Positions 7,112 through 11,910 of a stretch of DNA of 11,910 bases are shown here, in pieces. Below the pieces are notes generated by a model, which was not told the origin of the DNA, ran no database searches, and saw only the letters and a list, made by a program, of their open reading frames with translations. This stretch comes from CALKKN01 sp050118555 (lineage in GTDB: Bacteria; Pseudomonadota; Gammaproteobacteria; Xanthomonadales; SZUA-36). The first letter of the stretch is position 1. Each line of letters opens with the position of its first letter. Where the stretch lies: assembly GCA_050118555.1 (NCBI GenBank), contig JASFKQ010000117.1, positions 1 to 11,910 on the forward strand, written 5' to 3'. The position numbers and the translations under genes were made by a program.

Positions 7112-7117
7112 TATAAT
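7112..7117 (+). promoter_or_regulatory. Probable sigma-70 -10 element of the gsp operon
   Basis: TATAAT is a perfect consensus -10 hexamer in GC-rich DNA, 34 nt before the gspE start. At 17-nt spacing the -35 position (7089-7094) reads GCGGGT, which is poor, so the promoter would need an activator or rely on the -10. That -35 region falls inside the right arm of the inverted-repeat element. Transcription would begin near 7124 and give a short leader. Confidence 0.45.
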
Positions 7118-7135
7118 TGCAGGTCAGGTAAACAC

Positions 7136-7141
7136 AGGAGG
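7136..7141 (+). promoter_or_regulatory. Shine-Dalgarno sequence of gspE
   Basis: AGGAGG is a full-consensus ribosome binding site 10 nt before GTG 7152. It supports that codon as the gspE start and is the strongest ribosome site I noticed in the window. Confidence 0.8.
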
Positions 7142-7151
7142 ACGACCACGC

Positions 7152-8891
7152 GTGCAAGCAGCTGAAGATCAGGTAACCGCAGAAATCCAGGGGACGGAGC
7201 CGCAACAGGGCGCCACTGATCCCGTATGCGTGTTCCTGGTTGAAAACAACCGCCTGAAGCAGGCCGACCTGAAGCGGGCGGTCAGCTACCGGGACCAGCA
7301 CGGCGGGGATCTCGTCTCGCTGCTCGTTCGGCTCGGCCTCGTTTCCGAACGGGATGTGGCGGAGGCGGAGTCCGAACTGCTCGACCTGCCGCTGGTCCGC
7401 ACCGCGGACCTGCCTGATGAGGCGCCGGAGCTGCCTGAAGTCTCGGTGCGATTCCTCAAGCAGAATCTGATCCTTCCTGTCGGCGAGTCGAACGGTGACC
7501 TGACGGTGGTGATGGCCAACCCCCGCGACGAGTTCGCGCGCCAGGCGCTGGCCATGGCCAGTGGCCGGAACATCGTGACGCAGGTCGGGATCGCCTCGGA
7601 AATCGAAAACGGCATCGAAAAGCTGATGGGCGGCGGACGCAGCGCGATGGGCCAGATCGTCGAGAGCCTCGGGCCCGGAGAAGAAGAAGACCTGGAAGAT
7701 GTCGAACACCTGCGGGACCTGGCCTCCGAAGCGCCGGTCATCCGGCTCGTGAACCTGATCATGCAGCGCGCGGTGGAGGCGCGGGCCTCGGATATCCATA
7801 TCGAGCCCTTCGAGAATCGCCTCAAGGTGCGTTACCGCATCGACGGCGTGCTGCAGGAAGTGGAAGCGCCCCCGGCCAAGTCCACGGCCGCGGTGATCAG
7901 CCGAATCAAGATCATGGCCAAGCTGAACATTGCCGAGCGGCGCCTGCCGCAGGACGGCCGCATCATGCACCGCGTGCAGGGCAAGGAACTGGACCTGCGT
8001 GTATCCACCGTGCCCACCTCGCACGGCGAAAGCGTGGTGATGCGAATCCTGGATCGCGAGAGCATCGTGCTCGATTTCGATTCGCTGGGCTTCGACGACG
8101 AGATACGCAGCCGCTTCGTACACCAACTGGAGATGCCCCACGGCATCATCCTCGTGACGGGGCCGACCGGTTCCGGCAAGACCACGACCCTGTACACGGC
8201 GCTCAGCGCGTTGAACACGCCCGAGCGCAAGATCATCACGGTGGAGGATCCGGTCGAGTACCAGCTCGAAGGCATCAACCAGATCCAGGCGAAGCCCTCG
8301 ATCGGCCTCGATTTCGCGCACGCGCTGCGATCCATCGTGCGCCAGGACCCCGACGTGATCATGATCGGTGAGATGCGCGACCTGGAGACCGCGCGGATTG
8401 CGATCCAATCCGCGCTGACCGGTCACCTGGTACTCTCCACCATCCACACCAACGATGCCGCAGGCGGCATCACGCGTATGCTCGACATGGGCGTGGAGGA
8501 CTACCTGCTGACGTCCACCGTCAACGCGCTCCTGGCCCAGCGCCTGGTGCGCACGCTGGACCCGGATAGCCGCGAGCCCTACGAATTACTGCCGGAAGTG
8601 GCCAAAGAGATCGGACTCACCGAGGTCGACCCGAACGGCCCGTACACGTTCTTCCGGCCGAAGCCCGACGAGGAGAACCCCACGGGTTACCACGGGCGGA
8701 CTTCGATCCTCGAGTTGCTGCCGATGTCCGACCCGGTACGTCGTCTGGTGATGAAGCACGCCACGTCGGGCGAAATCCAGGATCAGGCAGTCGCCGAAGG
8801 CATGCGCACGATGTACCAGGACGGGCTGGTCAAATGTCTGCGTGGCGTCACTACCCTGGAAGAAGTGCTGCGGGTGACCCAGGAAGCCTGA
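7152..8891 (+). CDS. gspE: Type II secretion ATPase GspE
   Basis: The gene encodes 579 residues. GspE is the cytoplasmic hexameric ATPase that, docked on GspL and GspF, powers pseudopilus assembly. An N-terminal GspE/MshE-type domain (about 28-160) is followed by an acidic linker (G-E-E-E-D-L-E-D, about 176-183) and the ATPase core. Visible motifs: A-S-D-I-H-I-E-P (212-219), Walker A GPTGSGKT (337-344, K343), Asp box V-E-D-P-V-E-Y (364-370), Walker B-like D-V-I-M-I-G-E-M-R-D (401-410, E407) and His box S-T-I-H-T-N-D-A (429-436). The tetracysteine zinc site expected near 465-515 is absent: the protein has only C26 and C562. The downstream pseudopilin genes favour GspE over PilB. GTG 7152 follows a perfect AGGAGG. 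The stop overlaps the gspF start by one base. It leads the operon, as xpsE does in Xanthomonas. Confidence 0.93.
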   Translation: MQAAEDQVTAEIQGTEPQQGATDPVCVFLVENNRLKQADLKRAVSYRDQHGGDLVSLLVRLGLVSERDVAEAESELLDLPLVRTADLPDEAPELPEVSVRFLKQNLILPVGESNGDLTVVMANPRDEFARQALAMASGRNIVTQVGIASEIENGIEKLMGGGRSAMGQIVESLGPGEEEDLEDVEHLRDLASEAPVIRLVNLIMQRAVEARASDIHIEPFENRLKVRYRIDGVLQEVEAPPAKSTAAVISRIKIMAKLNIAERRLPQDGRIMHRVQGKELDLRVSTVPTSHGESVVMRILDRESIVLDFDSLGFDDEIRSRFVHQLEMPHGIILVTGPTGSGKTTTLYTALSALNTPERKIITVEDPVEYQLEGINQIQAKPSIGLDFAHALRSIVRQDPDVIMIGEMRDLETARIAIQSALTGHLVLSTIHTNDAAGGITRMLDMGVEDYLLTSTVNALLAQRLVRTLDPDSREPYELLPEVAKEIGLTEVDPNGPYTFFRPKPDEENPTGYHGRTSILELLPMSDPVRRLVMKHATSGEIQDQAVAEGMRTMYQDGLVKCLRGVTTLEEVLRVTQEA

Positions 8892-10105
8892 TGCCGCTGT
8901 TCGAGTACAAAGCTGTGGCGCCGAGTGGCGAAACCGTGCAGGGCACGATGGAAGCCCCCTCCCTGGAGTTCCTGATTTCCAAGCTTCAGGAGGCGGGCAA
9001 TATTCCGCTCCAGGCCCGTGAATCGGGACAGGGGGGGTTCAGCCTGGCCGGGCTGACGTTGGGTCGGCGCGGCATGAATGCCCGGGAAGTAGGCGAATTC
9101 ACGCAGCAGATGTCCACCCTGCTGGGGGCGGGCCTGCCGCTGGACCGTTCGCTGCAGGTGCTGATCGACCTGGCGGAGAGCGACCGCGTCAAGCGCACCG
9201 TCGGCGAAATCCGCGACCGGGTCCGTGAAGGCGGCAGCCTGTCCGATGCCCTGGAAGAACAGCACGGCGCCTTCAACCGCCTGTTCGTCAACATGGTGCG
9301 CGCCGGCGAGGTGGGCGGAACGCTGGACGTGACGCTGGCGCGGCTCACCGAGTACCTCGAACGTTCGCGCGATCTCAAGGACAGCGTCATTTCGGCACTG
9401 ATCTACCCCGTGCTGCTGTTGATGCTGGCGGCCGGTTCCCTGATCCTGCTGCTGGTGTATGTGATTCCGCAGTTCACCCCGATTTTCGAGGAGCTTGGGG
9501 GCGACCTTCCGCTGATTACGAAGATCGTCCTGTTCTTTGGGTCCATCCTGCAGAATTTCTGGTGGGCGCTGGCATTGCTGGTGGTGTTTGTTGTCTGGCA
9601 GTTCCGGCGAATGCTGGCCGATCCGGAGCGCCGCTTCTCATGGGACACCCGGGTTCTGAAAATGAAGTGGGTGGGCGATCTGGTCGCCAAGATCGAAACA
9701 GCCCGCCTGACGCGGACGCTGGGGACCCTGCTGAGCAACGGTGTGCCCCTGCTGTCGGCACTTTCCATCGCCCGGAATGTCATAAGCAACACAGTCCTGC
9801 GCCAGGACCTGGTGGAGGCTGCCTCGCAGGTCAAAACCGGAGGCGGCCTGGCCCGCAACCTGGCGAACGGCGGCCGTTTTCCGCGGCTCGCGCTGCAGAT
9901 GATCAGCGTCGGCGAGGAAACCGGCCGGCTCGACGACATGCTGATCAAGGTGGCGGACAGCTACGACCTGGAGGTGCGCAACACCATCGACCGCCTGATG
10001 TCCATTTTCACCCCGGTCGTGACCTTGCTGCTGGCGGTCCTGATCGGCACCATCGTCATGTCCGTGCTGGTCGCGATTCTGAGTATCAACGACCTGGTGG
10101 GCTGA
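8891..10105 (+). CDS. gspF: Type II secretion inner-membrane platform protein GspF
   Basis: The gene encodes 404 residues, the usual GspF length. GspF sits in the inner membrane, contacts GspE and GspL, and is thought to transmit ATPase motion to the pseudopilus. It starts with M-P-L-F-E-Y-K-A, typical of the family. Two T2SSF repeats are seen at about 68-191 and 272-394, each with the conserved G-E-x-x-G motif (V-R-A-G-E-V-G-G near 136-143; S-V-G-E-E-T-G near 339-345). Three membrane spans lie at about 168-193, 211-238 and 371-399. The ATG at 8891 shares its A with the gspE stop (TGATG), and AGGAAG at 8881-8886 is its ribosome site. A longer reading from 8834 would add 19 residues that do not fit the family. 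Confidence 0.95.
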   Translation: MPLFEYKAVAPSGETVQGTMEAPSLEFLISKLQEAGNIPLQARESGQGGFSLAGLTLGRRGMNAREVGEFTQQMSTLLGAGLPLDRSLQVLIDLAESDRVKRTVGEIRDRVREGGSLSDALEEQHGAFNRLFVNMVRAGEVGGTLDVTLARLTEYLERSRDLKDSVISALIYPVLLLMLAAGSLILLLVYVIPQFTPIFEELGGDLPLITKIVLFFGSILQNFWWALALLVVFVVWQFRRMLADPERRFSWDTRVLKMKWVGDLVAKIETARLTRTLGTLLSNGVPLLSALSIARNVISNTVLRQDLVEAASQVKTGGGLARNLANGGRFPRLALQMISVGEETGRLDDMLIKVADSYDLEVRNTIDRLMSIFTPVVTLLLAVLIGTIVMSVLVAILSINDLVG

Positions 10106-10112
10106 CGCAGGG

Positions 10113-10124
10113 GTCCGAGCGGAC
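10113..10124 (+). other. Small intercistronic hairpin between gspF and gspG
   Basis: GTCC (10113-10116) pairs with GGAC (10121-10124) around GAGC in the 48-nt gap. It is not followed by T residues, so it is not an obvious terminator. It could stabilise a processed 5' end of the gspG message. The stem is short and may be chance. Confidence 0.25.
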
Positions 10125-10153
10125 AAGCGACGTTTAATGAGGAGTCAGGAACC

Positions 10154-10585
10154 ATGGAGATAAAGATTATGAGGAAACCAGGACGGCGACCGGAACGGGG
10201 TTTCACGTTGGTCGAGTTGCTGCTGGTGCTGGTGATCCTGGCGCTGATCGGCGGCCTGGTTCTGCCCGGAATCATCGGCAAGGCCGAGGGCGCCAAGGTC
10301 AAGGCAGCCGGATCACAGATCAACCGCCTGGCCATGGCGGTCGAGAGCTACTACCTCGACACGGGGTCCACACCCGACAGCCTGGAAGAACTCGTCGAAG
10401 AATCCGGCAACGTGGCCGGCTGGAACGGGCCGTACGTGAAGCCTTCCAGCCTGAAGGACCCGTGGGGCCGGGAATACGAATACCGCTATCCGGGCGAGCA
10501 CGGTGAATTCGACATCTACTCGCTCGGGGCCGACGGACAACCCGGCGGTGATGGCAGGAACGCCGACATCAACAGCTGGGAGTGA
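10154..10585 (+). CDS. gspG: Major pseudopilin GspG
   Basis: The gene encodes 143 residues. GspG is the main subunit of the type II secretion pseudopilus, cleaved and N-methylated by the prepilin peptidase GspO/PilD. The processing site R-G^F-T-L-V-E-L-L-L-V is visible, with cleavage after G16 and the conserved E21 at mature position 5, followed by the hydrophobic N-terminal helix (about 17-40). The C-terminal globular part has the GspG hallmarks: D-P-W-G near 103-106 and the G-A-D-G-Q-P-G-G-D-G...A-D-I-N-S-W tail, where the family binds calcium. TGAGGAG at 10138-10144 precedes ATG 10154. A second ATG at 10169 would give a shorter leader and is possible. The mature protein is unaffected by this choice. 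The gene lies 48 nt after gspF. Confidence 0.95.
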   Translation: MEIKIMRKPGRRPERGFTLVELLLVLVILALIGGLVLPGIIGKAEGAKVKAAGSQINRLAMAVESYYLDTGSTPDSLEELVEESGNVAGWNGPYVKPSSLKDPWGREYEYRYPGEHGEFDIYSLGADGQPGGDGRNADINSWE

Positions 10586-10616
10586 GCCCGGCACCCGAGC
10601 CGCTCACCCCAGACCG

Positions 10617-11084
10617 ATGACCGCGCCACGCCGCCCGGGCGCCGGCGCCCGAGGCTTCACGCTTGTCGAAGTGGTGGTCGTGCTCGTGATCATCTCGCTG
10701 ATCCTGGCGCTGGTCGGGACCTCGATTTCCCGCAACATCAGCGGAGCCGAGATGCGTACGGCTGCCCGTAAGGTAGCCGCATCGCTGCGTTATACCCGCA
10801 CCCAGGCAATCCTCAGAAAGTCCGAGCAGGTTTTCGTGGTGGACACCGAAAACCGCACCTACAAGGCGCCGGACCGCGAACTGGAGACGCTTCCCGAAGG
10901 CATGAACGTCGAGTTGAACACCGCCCGCTCCGAGGTTACCTCCGAGCACGTGGGCGGAATCCGGTTCTATCCGGACGGCGGCTCGACCGGCGGGAACGTG
11001 CGCCTGGAAGCCAACGGGCGGGTCTACCAGGTGAACATTGCCTGGCTTACGGGCGAAGCTTCGGTGCAAAGAGATGATGACTAG
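10617..11084 (+). CDS. gspH: Minor pseudopilin GspH
   Basis: The gene encodes 155 residues from ATG 10617. GspH is a low-abundance pseudopilin thought to sit in or near the pseudopilus tip, processed by the same prepilin peptidase. The leader is short and basic (M-T-A-P-R-R-P-G-A-G-A-R-G), with cleavage after G13 before F-T-L-V-E (E18 at mature position 5). A hydrophobic helix of about 22 residues follows. The segment R-T-A-A-R-K-V-A-A-S-L-R-Y-T-R-T-Q-A is typical of GspH/FimT-type pseudopilins, and a beta-rich domain follows. Longer in-frame readings reach back into gspG and are unlikely. No clear ribosome site precedes ATG 10617, so coupling to gspG, 31 nt upstream, is likely. The last 11 nt overlap gspI. 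Confidence 0.9.
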   Translation: MTAPRRPGAGARGFTLVEVVVVLVIISLILALVGTSISRNISGAEMRTAARKVAASLRYTRTQAILRKSEQVFVVDTENRTYKAPDRELETLPEGMNVELNTARSEVTSEHVGGIRFYPDGGSTGGNVRLEANGRVYQVNIAWLTGEASVQRDDD

Positions 11085-11553
11085 AAGCCGTCTCACCGAT
11101 ACCCGTATGCGGGCCAGGTCGGGATCCATCCGCTATCGCGCGAGCCGGGGGTTCACACTACTTGAGCTGTTGCTGGCGTTCCTGGTGTTTTCGCTCAGTT
11201 TCGCCACCGTGCTGGAGATCATGTCCGGATCGATGCGCAACACCGTGCGTGCGCGCGAGAACACCGAAGCCGCGCTGACCGCCCAGTCGATCATGGACCA
11301 GCTTGGCCTGGGGATTCCGCTGGAGGCGGGATTCGTTGCCGATGGGGAATCCGGCGACTATGACTGGGAGATCGTGATCAGCCCGTACGGGGACCAGGGC
11401 CAGAACACACATACTGTCGAACTGGCGGAACTCACGGGGATACAGCTGCTGCAGATCGATCTCGACGTCCGCTGGGGCGAACCGCCGCGTGATCGTTCCA
11501 GCCATTTCAGCACGGTGCGCGCCGTGATAGCGAACCGGGACGGTGTCCGATGA
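11074..11553 (+). CDS. gspI: Minor pseudopilin GspI
   Basis: The gene encodes 159 residues from ATG 11074. GspI nucleates the GspI-GspJ-GspK pseudopilus tip complex. The processing site S-R-G^F-T-L-L-E-L-L-L-A-F is clear, followed by a hydrophobic helix, and the mature segment A-L-T-A-Q-S-I-M-D-Q-L is typical of GspI. From ATG 11074 the leader is 26 residues, longer than usual. A start at ATG 11107 would give a more typical 15-residue leader but has no ribosome site. Adjacent ATGs at 11074 and 11077 follow a purine-rich GCAAAGAG, and the 11-nt overlap with gspH suggests coupling, so I keep 11074. Processing should yield the same mature protein. The TGA overlaps the gspJ start (ATGA). Confidence 0.9.
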   Translation: MMTRSRLTDTRMRARSGSIRYRASRGFTLLELLLAFLVFSLSFATVLEIMSGSMRNTVRARENTEAALTAQSIMDQLGLGIPLEAGFVADGESGDYDWEIVISPYGDQGQNTHTVELAELTGIQLLQIDLDVRWGEPPRDRSSHFSTVRAVIANRDGVR

Positions 11554-11910
11554 GTGGCCGCAACCTCGTGATCCGCCGGGCAGCCAGGGGTTTCACGCTG
11601 GTCGAAATACTGCTGGCGCTGACGTTGCTGAGCATGCTGATGGCGCTCGCCTACGGTGGCCTCAGGGCCGCGACCCGGGCGGCGGACAAGGGCCAGACGG
11701 TGCTGCAGGACAGCGGGCGCATCCGCATGGCGCACCAGTTCGTCCATAAGCAGCTGAACCAGATGTTGCCCCTGGTGTTCGCCGAAAACGACGACCAGAC
11801 CGAACGCACCGTATTCGTCGGCGAGCCGCAGCGCATACGGTTCGTCGCGCCCATGCCCGGCTACCTGGGTTTTGGCGGCCCGCAGGTCCAGGAGCTGGCG
11901 CTCGTGCGCG
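11550..11910 (+). CDS. gspJ: Minor pseudopilin GspJ (3' end outside window)
   Basis: The frame opens at ATG 11550 inside the gspI stop (ATGA overlap) and stays open to the window edge, giving 120 codons. GspJ joins GspI and GspK in the pseudopilus tip. The leader M-S-G-R-N-L-V-I-R-R-A-A-R-G is cleaved after G14 before F-T-L-V-E (E19 at mature position 5). The hydrophobic helix L-L-A-L-T-L-L-S-M-L-M-A-L-A-Y follows. Further on, R-M-A-H-Q-F-V-H-K-Q-L-N-Q-M and the F-V-A-P-M-P segment match the usual GspJ layout. About 80-100 residues should be missing at the 3' end. By operon logic gspK, gspL, gspM and possibly gspN and gspD should follow downstream. Confidence 0.92.
   Translation, partial: MSGRNLVIRRAARGFTLVEILLALTLLSMLMALAYGGLRAATRAADKGQTVLQDSGRIRMAHQFVHKQLNQMLPLVFAENDDQTERTVFVGEPQRIRFVAPMPGYLGFGGPQVQELALVR

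Noticed and set aside
6934..7116. 60-codon + strand frame and 75-codon - strand frame (6922-7149) inside the inverted-repeat element
   Set aside because: Neither has a convincing ribosome site or recognised domain, and both run through the repeat arms and hairpins. The - strand frame even reads through the gspE promoter and ribosome site. A degraded transposase fragment cannot be fully excluded.
7047..8447. 466-codon open frame on the - strand opposite gspE and its leader
   Set aside because: It is antisense to gspE, whose ATPase motifs are intact. The translation has low-complexity H/D/R composition with no domain.

Overview
The window is about 11.9 kb of GC-rich DNA with bacterial gene packing. 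Every convincing gene lies on the + strand. Gene content points to a gammaproteobacterium: xerD followed by dsbC (the E. coli order), a single-chain PurL of the long proteobacterial type with a fused glutaminase domain, and a type II secretion (T2SS) operon. The T2SS operon starts with the ATPase gene and encodes an ATPase without the usual cysteine cluster. That order resembles the xps clusters of Xanthomonas relatives, so a Xanthomonadales-like or neighbouring lineage is my best guess. No rRNA, tRNA or CRISPR array was seen.

Layout. (1) 1-492 is the 3' end of a TPR-repeat protein gene. (2) 496-1392 is xerD, whose product resolves chromosome dimers. (3) 1445-2194 is dsbC, a periplasmic disulfide isomerase. 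(4) 2195-2325 is a spacer holding a hairpin and a 12-bp palindrome. (5) 2326-6186 is purL, read from a TTG start. (6) 6190-6855 is a small polytopic membrane protein gene tightly coupled to purL; it resembles exosortase H-associated membrane proteins, tentatively. (7) 6856-7151 is the longest spacer. It holds a second copy of the palindrome, a 191-nt element bounded by 21-nt inverted repeats (19/21 matched), nested hairpins and a probable promoter. (8) 7152-11910 is gspE-gspF-gspG-gspH-gspI-gspJ, with gspJ cut by the window edge.

How the genes fit together. The last six genes are one unit. GspE (cytoplasmic ATPase) and GspF (inner-membrane platform) drive assembly of a pseudopilus made of the major pseudopilin GspG and minor pseudopilins GspH, GspI and GspJ. 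The assembled pseudopilus exports folded periplasmic proteins. DsbC could in principle help fold such disulfide-containing exoproteins, but nothing in the sequence links the two loci. The rest is housekeeping.

No clearly novel multi-gene system is present. The points most worth a second look are the inverted-repeat element upstream of gspE, the palindrome shared by the two largest spacers, the cysteine-free GspE metal-binding region, and the unassigned membrane protein behind purL.
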